Source of the DNA: Burkholderiaceae bacterium
GTDB taxonomy: Bacteria > Pseudomonadota > Gammaproteobacteria > Burkholderiales > Burkholderiaceae_E
DNA length: 64,000 bases
Assembly (NCBI GenBank): GCA_016710525.1
Contig: JADJVQ010000012.1
Span: forward strand, 85,645-149,644
Direction of reading: 5' to 3'
This document shows positions 9,336 to 17,589 of the stretch, piece by piece. The notes beneath the pieces were generated by a model. That model searched no databases. It worked only from the letters and a program-made list of their open reading frames with translations, and was not told the origin of the DNA. Numbering within the stretch: the first letter of the stretch is position 1; every line of letters starts with the position of its first letter. A program made the position numbers and the translations under genes.

Positions 9336-9470
9336 GGCGTACGTCGGATTTCGTCCTCGGCTGCGCCCGACCGTAGCCTTTTGAAGTTGGTCTGCCTGCG
9401 CACCGACCTTGCAGGCAACCGTCAGACTTTGATTTATTCAACAAGACTCACAACCGATGGAGGAAGTCCG

Positions 9471-10220
9471 ATGTCGTTCTACCGAGGCATGACCTGCGAG
9501 AACGTGACCATCCATGGCGACAAGGGAGCCCCGATCACCGCGTACGTGGCCAGGCCGTCTGGTCCGGGCCCCTTTCCGGGCATCGTGCTGATCCACCATC
9601 TCCCCGGCTGGAGCGAGTTCTACATCGAGACCACGCGGCGGTTCGCGCATCGCGGCTATCTCGCGATCTGCGCCAACCTCTACGAGCGTGAGGGCCAGGG
9701 CAATCCCGACGACGTCGCCGCCAGGGTCCGCGCCGAAGGCGGCATCGCCGACGCCCAGATGGTCGGTGATACCGAGTCCGCCGTGAATTGGCTGCGTGCG
9801 CAGCCCGGTCATAACGGCAAGGTCGGCCTGTTCGGCTCCTGTTCCGGTGGCCGGCACGCCTTCGTCTATGCCTGCCAGAAGAAAGACGTCGATGCCTGCG
9901 TCGATCTCTGGGGCGGCCGCGTGGTGATGGGCAAAGAGGAGCTCAATGCCAAGACGCCGGTCGCGCCGATCGAGATGACCGGCGATCTCTCGTGCCCGTT
10001 GCTGGGCCTGTTCGGCAATGACGACCGCTCGCCGAGCCCCGAGCAGGTGAACCAGCACGAGGCCGAACTCAAGAGGCAGGGCAAGACGCACGAGTTCCAC
10101 CGCTACGATGGCGCCGGCCATGGCTTCTTCTATTGGCACCGGCCCCTCTATCGGCCCGAACAGGCCATGGACGGCTGGAGCCGCGTATTCGCCTTCTTCG
10201 GCAAGCATCTGGCTGGGTAG
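9471..10220 (+). CDS. Dienelactone hydrolase family protein
   Basis: 249 aa. I chose the ATG at 9471 because GGAGG lies just upstream and the protein then begins MSFYRGMTCENVT; an upstream ATG at 9381 adds unsupported residues. The alpha/beta hydrolase core has the nucleophile elbow GSCSGG with Cys124, an acid in GNDDRSP and the His in GAGHGFF, which is the Cys-Asp-His triad of dienelactone hydrolases. Known members hydrolyse dienelactone in chlorocatechol breakdown, but many homologues act on other esters and no catechol genes are adjacent. The next gene starts 10 bp downstream, so they probably form one operon. Confidence 0.85.
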   Translation: MSFYRGMTCENVTIHGDKGAPITAYVARPSGPGPFPGIVLIHHLPGWSEFYIETTRRFAHRGYLAICANLYEREGQGNPDDVAARVRAEGGIADAQMVGDTESAVNWLRAQPGHNGKVGLFGSCSGGRHAFVYACQKKDVDACVDLWGGRVVMGKEELNAKTPVAPIEMTGDLSCPLLGLFGNDDRSPSPEQVNQHEAELKRQGKTHEFHRYDGAGHGFFYWHRPLYRPEQAMDGWSRVFAFFGKHLAG

Positions 10221-10230
10221 GAGCACCGAC

Positions 10231-10536
10231 ATGTGCACGTCCATCATCGAGATCGTGCGCGCGCAGGGCATGGCCAAGCGCGGCGACGAATGGTTCACGC
10301 TTTCGCAGGCGGTCGTCGCCTATGACCATGCCCGCCACGCGCCGCTGGGCGACGTCATCACGCTCGACTTCATCAACATCGGCCTGGACCCCGGAGCGCG
10401 GGCCGGGATCGAACTGACGCTGGCGACGGCCAAAGAGCTGCGCGCCGCACTCGAGCGGGCAATTGCCGCGGCCGAATTCGAGGAGGCACAGGTCAGGGGA
10501 AAGGGTGCCGTGCCCCGGTTCGCGCCGACGGCCTGA
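10231..10536 (+). CDS. DUF6295-like small protein
   Basis: 101 aa starting MCTSIIEIVRAQGMAKRG. The sequence has the WFTLSQAVVAYDHARHAPLGD and LDFINIGLDPGARAGIEL segments that I associate with the uncharacterised DUF6295 family, which is about this long. It contains no signal peptide or membrane helix. It lies 10 bp after the dienelactone hydrolase gene and 20 bp before the MFS gene, suggesting a three-gene unit. Its role is unknown; the conserved Cys2 and the HAxHAP motif could bind a metal or substrate, but this is speculation. Confidence 0.7.
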   Translation: MCTSIIEIVRAQGMAKRGDEWFTLSQAVVAYDHARHAPLGDVITLDFINIGLDPGARAGIELTLATAKELRAALERAIAAAEFEEAQVRGKGAVPRFAPTA

Positions 10537-10556
10537 TCCGCGCCACACCGCTGCCG

Positions 10557-11777
10557 ATGCCTGCCCCCGCGAACAGTCCGACATTTTCCGCGCACACCTT
10601 TCCCTGGTGGCCGCTCCTGGCCACCATGGCGATGCAGACGCTGGCGACGATGGCGGCCTATTCGGTGCCGGCGCTGGCGCCCGCCATCGCTCGCGACCTG
10701 GGTGTCGACGGCGCACTCACCGGCTACTTCGTCTCGGTGATCTATGGCGTGGGCATCGCCTCCTCGCTCACTGCCGCCTCGCTGATCCACATCTACGGCG
10801 CGGTGCGCATCGGCCAGTGCATCCTGGCAGCGACTCTCGCCATGCTCCTGATCAGCGCATGGGGCGGACTGGCCGCGCTGGCGATCGGCGCTGTCGCGCT
10901 CGGCAGCGCGTATGGCGCCGCAGCACCGGTCAGCACCCACCTGCTGGTGCCGCGCACGCCGCCTTCGATCGTGAACCTGGTGCTCTCGATCCGGCAGATC
11001 GGCGTTCCGCTGGGCGGCGTGCTCGGCGCGCTGGTCCTGCCGCCACTCGCGCTGCGCTTCGGCTGGCAAAGCACATTCCTGCTGCAGGCAATGCCGGTAC
11101 TGCTGCTGATCCTTCTGTTCGAATTGCCGCGCCGGACCTGGGACGCCAGGGCCGCTCCCCGCGCACATGGCCACACCGCAGGGCTGCGCCCGCTGTGGCG
11201 CCTGCTGTCGGCCAATGCGGAGCTGGGCAGGCTGACGCTGGCCTGCTTCGTGTACTCCGGCCTGCAATTGTGCTTCGTCGCCTTCATTGCCGTGCAGCTG
11301 ACCAGCCGCGCGGATTTCGGTCTGGTCGCCGCCGGGCAGGCGCTGGCGGCCTACCAGCTCAGCGGCGTGGTGTCGCGCCCGATCTGGGGATGGCTTGCCG
11401 ACAACCTGATCCCGGCGCGCCTGCTGCTGGCAGCGCAGGGCGTGGTGATGGGCCTGGCCGCCGCGGCCGCCGGTCAATTCGGGCCCGGCTGGACGGCTCT
11501 GCCGGTGCTGCTCACCTGCGTGGTCGGCGGCGCCACGGCCAGCGGCTATACCGGCATCGCCTATGCCGAATTCGCCCGCCTGGGCGGCGCCCAACGCACC
11601 GCGGTCACCGGCCTTGGTACGGCCTCGATGTTTGCAGGCATCCTGGTGCTCCCTGCGCTGGCAGCGATGCAGGTCACCCGGTCCGGCACGTATTCGCTGG
11701 CCTATGCCAGCATAGGCGCGCTGGCCGCGTGCGCGGGGCTTTGGCTGGGCGTGCGCGCAGTCCGCGCCAGCGCATGA
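10557..11777 (+). CDS. MFS transporter
   Basis: 406 aa with about twelve hydrophobic segments spread through the length and a charged central loop (PRRTWDARAAPRAHGH, around residue 195), as expected of a two-times-six-helix major facilitator. RPIWGWLADNLIP around residues 270-280 matches the conserved cytoplasmic loop motif of MFS proteins. It follows the DUF6295-like gene by 20 bp and ends about 115 bp before the convergent ABC operon. Substrate specificity cannot be read; context suggests an organic acid or a product linked to the dienelactone-hydrolase-like enzyme. Confidence 0.85.
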   Translation: MPAPANSPTFSAHTFPWWPLLATMAMQTLATMAAYSVPALAPAIARDLGVDGALTGYFVSVIYGVGIASSLTAASLIHIYGAVRIGQCILAATLAMLLISAWGGLAALAIGAVALGSAYGAAAPVSTHLLVPRTPPSIVNLVLSIRQIGVPLGGVLGALVLPPLALRFGWQSTFLLQAMPVLLLILLFELPRRTWDARAAPRAHGHTAGLRPLWRLLSANAELGRLTLACFVYSGLQLCFVAFIAVQLTSRADFGLVAAGQALAAYQLSGVVSRPIWGWLADNLIPARLLLAAQGVVMGLAAAAAGQFGPGWTALPVLLTCVVGGATASGYTGIAYAEFARLGGAQRTAVTGLGTASMFAGILVLPALAAMQVTRSGTYSLAYASIGALAACAGLWLGVRAVRASA

Positions 11778-11894
11778 CCGGGCCTGCACGCACGGTGTGC
11801 CGCTCCTGTGCAGGGCGAGGTGCGGCAGCGGCTGCCGGGCGATGCGTGCGGCTTCTGATTGAAGTGCCCTTCCCGTAGTGTGAACAGGCAGGCC

Positions 11895-12866
11895 CTAGTC
11901 GTTCAAGTGGCAGGCCGCCACCCGCCCCGGCGCGATCTCGCGCAGCAGCGGCGCCTCGACCTTGCAGCGCTCCATCGCCTTCGGGCAGCGCGGATGGAAA
12001 TGGCAGCCCTTGGGTGGGTTGATGGGGTTGGGAACATCACCCTGCAGCACGATGCGCCTGCGCTTGATCGTGGGGTCGGGAATCGGCACCGCTGAAAGCA
12101 GCGCCTCGCTGTAGGGGTGCTTCGGCGTGGTGTAGAGATCCCTGGCCGACGCGATCTCGACGATGCGCCCCAGGTACATCACCGCCACCCGCTGGCTGAT
12201 GTGCTCGACCACCGACAGGTCGTGGGCGATGAACAGGTACGTGAGCCCGAATTTTTCCTGCAGGTCTTCCAGCAGGTTGACCACCTGTGCCTGGATCGAC
12301 ACGTCGAGTGCCGAGACCGGTTCGTCGCAGATGATCAGCTTGGGCGAGACCGCCAGCGCGCGGGCGATGCCGATGCGCTGGCGCTGGCCGCCGGAGAACT
12401 CGTGCGGAAACCGGCGCAGGTGTTCCCCCCGCAGTCCCACCGTCTCGAGCAGGTCGACGATCCGGTCACGGTACTCGGAGCCCTTGCCCGCCAGCCCGTG
12501 GATGATCAGCGCCTCGCCGATGATCGCTTCCACCGTCAGGCGCGGATTCAGCGAGGCATACGGGTCCTGGAAGATGATCTGCATGTCGCGGCACAGGGCG
12601 CGCATCGAGCGCTTGTCCAGCCGGGTGACGTCGCGGCCCTCGAACCAGACCTCGCCGGCGGTGGGTTCGATCAGGCGCAGCACGCAGCGCCCGGTGGTGG
12701 ACTTGCCGCAGCCCGATTCGCCCACCAGGCCCAGGGTTTCGCCGGCCGCCACCTCGAAGCTCACGCCGTCGACGGCATGCACATGGTCGACCACCCGCGA
12801 CAGCAGCCCGCCGTGAATGGGGAAGTGCTTGACCAGGTTCTTCACGCGAAGCAGCGCGGTGGACAC
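11895..12866 (-). CDS. Oligopeptide ABC transporter ATP-binding protein, DppF/OppF type
   Basis: 323 aa from a GTG at 12866, 11 bp after the preceding gene's stop and behind GAAGGG; a longer ATG start at 12983 would overlap that gene by about 100 bp. Walker A is GESGCGKST, the signature is FSGGQRQRIGIARAL, and Walker B is LIICDEPVSALD, all in normal order. The C-terminal oligo/dipeptide extension is present, with GDVPNPINPPKGCHFHPRCP, whose Cys residues are typical of this subfamily. It is the second ATPase of the importer and would pair with the neighbouring DppD-type subunit at the inner membrane. Confidence 0.92.
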   Translation of the reverse strand: MSTALLRVKNLVKHFPIHGGLLSRVVDHVHAVDGVSFEVAAGETLGLVGESGCGKSTTGRCVLRLIEPTAGEVWFEGRDVTRLDKRSMRALCRDMQIIFQDPYASLNPRLTVEAIIGEALIIHGLAGKGSEYRDRIVDLLETVGLRGEHLRRFPHEFSGGQRQRIGIARALAVSPKLIICDEPVSALDVSIQAQVVNLLEDLQEKFGLTYLFIAHDLSVVEHISQRVAVMYLGRIVEIASARDLYTTPKHPYSEALLSAVPIPDPTIKRRRIVLQGDVPNPINPPKGCHFHPRCPKAMERCKVEAPLLREIAPGRVAACHLND

Positions 12867-12877
12867 GGTGGAGCCCT

Positions 12878-13849
12878 TCAGAGGATGCAGGCCACTTTGT
12901 GGCCGGGGGAGACTTCGCGCAATTCGGGCGTGCTCTGCGTGCATTGCGCCTGCGCATGGGGGCAGCGCGGCGCGAAGCGGCAACCCGGCGGGGGCGCCAG
13001 CAGGAAGGGCACGCTGCCGGCGATCGTCTCCAGGCGCCTGCGCCCGGTCACCGCGGAGTCCAGGCGCGGAATCGAGCGGATCAGGCCCTGTGTGTACGGA
13101 TGGCGGGGCGCCGCGAACAGGTCATTCACCGGGGCTTCTTCGACCACCTTGCCCGCGTACATCACCACCACCCGCTGGGTCGATTCGGCGACCACGCCCA
13201 TCGCGTGCGTGATCAGCATCACCGCCATGCCCATCTTCTCCTTGAGCTCGGTGATCAGGTCCAGTATCTGGGCCTGGATGGTGACGTCGAGCGCGGTGGT
13301 GGGTTCGTCGGCAATCAGCAGGCGCGGATTGCACGACAGCGCCATCGCGATCATCACCCGCTGGCGCATGCCGCCCGAGAACTGGTGGGGGTAGTCATGC
13401 ACCCGGCGCTGCGGATTCGGGATGCGCACCAGAGCCAGCATCTCGGTGGCGCGCTCGATCGCGGCCTTGCGGCCCATTCCCTCGTGCAGACGCACCACCT
13501 CGGCGATCTGTTCGCCGACGCTGTACACCGGGTTCAGCGAGGTCATCGGCTCCTGGAAGATCATCGCGATCTCCTTGGCGCGGATCTTCTGCATCTCGGC
13601 GATCGGCAGCGCGACCAGGTCGCGGCCCTGCCAGCGGATCTCGCCGGCGGCGATGCGCCCGGGCGGCATCGCGATCAGGCGCATGATGGTGAGCGCCGTG
13701 ACGCTCTTGCCGCAGCCCGATTCGCCGACCACGCCCAGGGTTTCGCCGCCGTCCACACCCATGTCGACACCGTCGACCGCGTGGATCCAGCCGTCCTCGC
13801 TGGCGAAGTGGGTCTTGAGCCCCTTGATTTCCAGCAGGCGCCCGGCCAC
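12878..13849 (-). CDS. Oligopeptide ABC transporter ATP-binding protein, DppD/OppD type
   Basis: 323 aa, starting at a GTG that overlaps the TAG of the permease gene by one base, indicating translational coupling. Walker A GESGCGKSV, signature FSGGMRQRVMIAMAL and Walker B LLIADEPTTALD are intact, and the C-terminal part has the Cys-containing PPGCRFAPRCPHAQAQC segment typical of Opp/Dpp ATPases. It energises peptide (or related nickel/opine-type) import together with the DppF-type subunit. Part of a five-gene minus-strand operon. Confidence 0.92.
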   Translation of the reverse strand: MAGRLLEIKGLKTHFASEDGWIHAVDGVDMGVDGGETLGVVGESGCGKSVTALTIMRLIAMPPGRIAAGEIRWQGRDLVALPIAEMQKIRAKEIAMIFQEPMTSLNPVYSVGEQIAEVVRLHEGMGRKAAIERATEMLALVRIPNPQRRVHDYPHQFSGGMRQRVMIAMALSCNPRLLIADEPTTALDVTIQAQILDLITELKEKMGMAVMLITHAMGVVAESTQRVVVMYAGKVVEEAPVNDLFAAPRHPYTQGLIRSIPRLDSAVTGRRRLETIAGSVPFLLAPPPGCRFAPRCPHAQAQCTQSTPELREVSPGHKVACIL

Positions 13850-14790
13850 TACAGCACCCTTCGGGGATCGAGCGCGTCGCGCAGGCCGTCACCGATGAAG
13901 TTGATCGACAGCACGACCAGGAAGATCGCGGTGCCCGGGAACAGCGCCCAGTGCGGTGCGAAGTCGAGGTGGTCTTTGGCGTCGAACAGGATGCGGCCCC
14001 AGGTCGGCACATCCGGCGGAAACCCCAGACCGAGAAACGACAGCGTGGACTCCGCGATGATGGCGGCGGCCACGTCGATGGTGCCCGCGACGATGACCGG
14101 GCCCAGCGCGTTGGGCAGGATGTGCCGCAGCACCTGGCGCATCGGCGAGGCGCCCAGGGCGCGCGCCGCTTCGACGAACTCTTTTTCTCGCAGCGACAGG
14201 AACTGCGCGCGCACCAGCCGGGCCACGGGCATCCACCGGAATCCACCGATCAGCGCCACCACCAGGATGAAGGTGCTCGCCTCGAGGCCGATGACGGCCT
14301 TCAGGGAATCCCTGAACAGATAGATGATCAGCAGCAGCAGCGGCAGCTGCGGCAGCGACAGGAACAGGTCGGTGAGCCACATCAGCACGGTATCGAGCGG
14401 GCCGCGAGACATGCCGGCGACGGCGCCGACGATGATGCCCACGACGACAGCGATCACCATCGCGGCCAGGCCCACCGCCAGCGAAATGCGCCCCCCATAG
14501 AGCATGCGCGCGAGCAGATCCTGGCCCAGGTCGTCGGTGCCCAGCGGATGCTGCCAGGACGGTCCTTTCAGGCGGGCGGCGAAGTCGATGTCGTTGATGG
14601 CGACCGGCCACAGCAGGGGCCCGAACACGACCGCCACCACGATGACCGACAGCACCACCGCGCAGACCAGCGCCAGCCGGTGCTGGCGAAATCGGCGCCA
14701 TGCCTCCGCCGCGGGTGTGCGCCGGCTGGCCGCGGTGACGAAGGGCGCGGGCGCGCTACTTGTAGGAGATTCGGGGGTCGAGCCAGGCAT
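13849..14790 (-). CDS. Oligopeptide ABC transporter permease, DppC type
   Basis: 313 aa. The N-terminal cytoplasmic stretch is followed by a first membrane helix (LALVCAVVLSVIVVAVVFGPLL) and the DppC-type HPLGTDDLGQDLLARMLYGGRISL motif. The EAA loop reads EFVEAARALGASPMRQVLRHILPN, the site that contacts the ATPases. About six membrane segments are visible. The start overlaps the end of the DppB-type gene by 35 bp. This is one of two permeases forming the channel. Confidence 0.92.
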   Translation of the reverse strand: MPGSTPESPTSSAPAPFVTAASRRTPAAEAWRRFRQHRLALVCAVVLSVIVVAVVFGPLLWPVAINDIDFAARLKGPSWQHPLGTDDLGQDLLARMLYGGRISLAVGLAAMVIAVVVGIIVGAVAGMSRGPLDTVLMWLTDLFLSLPQLPLLLLIIYLFRDSLKAVIGLEASTFILVVALIGGFRWMPVARLVRAQFLSLREKEFVEAARALGASPMRQVLRHILPNALGPVIVAGTIDVAAAIIAESTLSFLGLGFPPDVPTWGRILFDAKDHLDFAPHWALFPGTAIFLVVLSINFIGDGLRDALDPRRVL

Positions 14791-15715
14791 ACAGCAGATC
14801 GGCGACGAGGTTGAATAGGACGACCAGGCACGAGAGCACGAAGGTGACCGCCATGATCACCGGCGTGTCGTTGGCCAGGATGGCGCTGATCAGCAGCGAC
14901 CCGATGCCGGGCACCCGGAAGATCTGCTCGGTGACGATCGCGCCTCCGAACAGCGCCGGCATCTGCAGGGCCACCAGGGTGACCACCGGAATGAGCGCGG
15001 TGCGCACGACGTGCTTGATGATCACGATCCGTTCGGACAGCCCTTTGGATCGGGCGGTGGTGACGTAGTCCAGGCGAATGACATCCAGCACCGCGGAGCG
15101 CACGTATCGGGTGTAGGAGGCGCCCGCAAACAGCCCCAGCACCGTCACCGGCATGATGGTCTGCCTGAAGTGCTCCCAGAAGAATCGCCAGCCGGTGGCG
15201 CTGATGTCGGCGCGGTAGACGAACGGCAGCCAGTCGAGCGTGACGCTGAACACCAGGATGAGCAGGATGCCGGTAAAGAAGGTGGGCAGCGAGAAGCCGA
15301 CGAAAGCCAGGGTGTTGGCGATCTGATCGAACAGGGAATAGGGCCGGGTGGCGGCATAGATGCCCACCGGCAGTGCGATCAGCAGGGCCAGCAGCTGCGA
15401 GGAACCGATCACCAGCAGGGTGGCCGGCAGCCGGCCGAGAATCAGTTCGTCGACGTTGATTCGGCTGGCGAACGAGAAGCCCCAGTCGCCCTGCGCCATC
15501 GCCGCCAGCCAGCGCAGGTAGCGGATCGCGACGGGATCATCGAGGCCGAACTTGGCGCGCAAGTTGGCGCGAACCTCGGGCGGCACATTGGGATTGGTGG
15601 CCAGTTCCTCGAACGGATCGCCCGGCGCCAGCGCGAGCACGGTGAACAGCACCACGCTGATCCCCAGCAGGCTGGGGATCGCGATCAGCAGGCGCCGAAG
15701 CAGATAGCGGCTCAA
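14756..15715 (-). CDS. Oligopeptide ABC transporter permease, DppB type
   Basis: 319 aa starting at a TTG (protein begins MSRYLLRRLLIAIPSLLGIS), which is unusual but matches the family's conserved N-terminus and leaves 13 bp to the binding-protein gene. Family marks are APGDPFEEL in the first periplasmic loop and the EAA region YVTTARSKGLSERIVIIKHVVRTAL. Six hydrophobic segments are visible. No strong ribosome site precedes the TTG, so expression may depend on coupling with the upstream gene. Confidence 0.9.
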   Translation of the reverse strand: MSRYLLRRLLIAIPSLLGISVVLFTVLALAPGDPFEELATNPNVPPEVRANLRAKFGLDDPVAIRYLRWLAAMAQGDWGFSFASRINVDELILGRLPATLLVIGSSQLLALLIALPVGIYAATRPYSLFDQIANTLAFVGFSLPTFFTGILLILVFSVTLDWLPFVYRADISATGWRFFWEHFRQTIMPVTVLGLFAGASYTRYVRSAVLDVIRLDYVTTARSKGLSERIVIIKHVVRTALIPVVTLVALQMPALFGGAIVTEQIFRVPGIGSLLISAILANDTPVIMAVTFVLSCLVVLFNLVADLLYAWLDPRISYK

Positions 15716-15728
15716 GGGCGTCGATCGA

Positions 15729-17519
15729 TCAGGCTTCGCGGTACCAGTCGCGCAGATTCCACATGTCGTTGTCCCAGCCGCTGAGCGACGGGCGCAGCCG
15801 GCTGGAGATGGAGGCGACCCGAGGCCGGAAGGCCACCGGGATCACCACCTGGTTGGCGATCACCATTTCATTCATGCGAACGAACATCGCGGCCCGCTTG
15901 ACCGGGTCGAGTTCGTTTTCGGACGACCGCCACAGCTTGTCGTATTCGTCGTTGCGCCAGCGGGTGATGTTGCGGCCCTGCCACTTGTTCTCTTTGGTCG
16001 CCGCCTCCCACGAGCAGAACTGACCCATGAAGCGTTCGGGGTCCGGCTGCGTCATCGTGGTGGTGAACATCTCCAGGTCGCAGTAGAACTTGGTGTAGGT
16101 GTCCGGATTGGCGACGTCGGACGAAAAGAACACCGCCGCGGTGATCGACTTCAGTTCGATGTCGATGCCGGCCTTCTGAGCGGCCTGCTTGATGATCTGC
16201 TGGCACTTCTGGCGCGGCGCGTTGATCGAGGTCTGGAACACCAGCTTCATCTTCTTGCCGTCTTTGGCGCGAATGCCATCGGCGCCCTTCTTCCAGCCCG
16301 CGCCCTCGAGCAGCTGAGCGGCCTTGTCGACGTTGAACTCCCACTTGGTGGTCTTGGAGCGGTAGCGTTCGGGGCTGTTCAGGAAATTGGCGGTGCTCGA
16401 TCCGGTGCGCCCGTAGATGAATTCCTGGATGGCGCCACGGTCGACCAGCATGTTCATCGCCTGGCGCACAGCGGGGTCGGTGAACAGCGGGTGCTTCGTC
16501 TTGATGCTCGAGCGCTCGCCGTCGACCTCCTGCCAGGGATCGGTGAAATTGATCGCGATGTACTCGATGTTGCCGCCCGGGACGATCTGGATGCGGCCCT
16601 TGCCGCCGGTCTCCATGCGCTTGAGGATTTCGTCTTCGACCTGCATGTTCCAGGCGTAGTCGAATTCGCCGGTCTGCAGCACCGCGCGCGCCGCCGACAC
16701 CGCGTCGCCCCCGCCCTTCATCTCGATGCTGTCGAAGTGCGGGCGATTGGCCACATGGTAGTTGCTGTTGATTTCGCCGCGCACCATGTCGCCGGGCTTG
16801 AAGTCGACGAACTTGTAGGGTCCGGTGCCCACCGGTTTCAGGTTGGTGGGCGCATCGCGAGACTTGGCACCCTTGTACGGGCCGAACAGGTGCATCGGCA
16901 GGATCATGCCGGCCGTGCCGACGAAGGGGTCGGCCCAGAACGGCGTCGCCTTCGGGAAGCGGACCCGCACCGTGTGCGAATCGACCTTCTCCACCTTGAC
17001 GTCCTTGTACGAGCCGATGGTCACCGCGGAGGTGGCGGGGTCGGCCGCATATTCCGCGGTGAAAACCACATCGTCGGCGCTGAACGGCTTGCCGTCGTGC
17101 CACTGCACTTCCTTTTTCAGCTTCCAGGTGACGGTCGTGCCGTCGGCCGACAGGCCGCCGTTCTGGGTGCTGGGGATTTCGGCGGCCAGCATCGCCACCA
17201 GGCTGCCGTCGCCATCCCAGGCCGCCAGCGGCTCGTAGAAGATGCGCGAGCCTTCCTGGTCCTTGGTGCCGGTGGCGAAGTGCGGATTGAGCAGCGTGGC
17301 GCCCTGCCACCACAGCAGCTTGAGCGCGCCGCCGCCGCCGCGCTTGGTGGGCTTGTAGTCGGACTTGGGCTGCGCCATCGCGATACCCGCATGCGTCAGC
17401 ATCTGGGTCGCCAGCGGCGCACCGATGCCCAGGGCCATCATCGTGTCTATGAAGTCGCGGCGCGAGAGCCGCTTTTGTTCGACCTCGGTGATCAGTTGAC
17501 GCAGGGCCTGTTCGTCCAT
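15729..17519 (-). CDS. Peptide ABC transporter substrate-binding protein, family 5
   Basis: 596 aa. The N-terminus has a Tat-like signal, LSRRDFIDTMMALG, followed by a hydrophobic stretch and AMAQ, so export through the twin-arginine pathway is likely. The mature part shows SBP family 5 features: LNPHFATGTKDQEG, WHDGKPFSADDVVFT and GTGPYKF. It is first in the operon with both permeases and both ATPases, so the importer is complete. Family 5 proteins bind peptides, nickel, heme or oligosaccharides; the ligand is not predictable here. Length is slightly above the usual 500-550 aa. Confidence 0.92.
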   Translation of the reverse strand: MDEQALRQLITEVEQKRLSRRDFIDTMMALGIGAPLATQMLTHAGIAMAQPKSDYKPTKRGGGGALKLLWWQGATLLNPHFATGTKDQEGSRIFYEPLAAWDGDGSLVAMLAAEIPSTQNGGLSADGTTVTWKLKKEVQWHDGKPFSADDVVFTAEYAADPATSAVTIGSYKDVKVEKVDSHTVRVRFPKATPFWADPFVGTAGMILPMHLFGPYKGAKSRDAPTNLKPVGTGPYKFVDFKPGDMVRGEINSNYHVANRPHFDSIEMKGGGDAVSAARAVLQTGEFDYAWNMQVEDEILKRMETGGKGRIQIVPGGNIEYIAINFTDPWQEVDGERSSIKTKHPLFTDPAVRQAMNMLVDRGAIQEFIYGRTGSSTANFLNSPERYRSKTTKWEFNVDKAAQLLEGAGWKKGADGIRAKDGKKMKLVFQTSINAPRQKCQQIIKQAAQKAGIDIELKSITAAVFFSSDVANPDTYTKFYCDLEMFTTTMTQPDPERFMGQFCSWEAATKENKWQGRNITRWRNDEYDKLWRSSENELDPVKRAAMFVRMNEMVIANQVVIPVAFRPRVASISSRLRPSLSGWDNDMWNLRDWYREA

Positions 17520-17589
17520 GGGCAGTTCTCCGGTGACGCAGGCGATACCGGCCTGCGTCCCGATGCTACCCCGGATGACCCGTCTGCGG

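Noticed and set aside
12466..12957. Alternative starts far upstream for the DppF-type ATPase
   Set aside because: The ATG at 12983 would overlap the previous ATPase by about 100 bp and add non-conserved residues; the GTG at 12866 has a ribosome site and gives family length.
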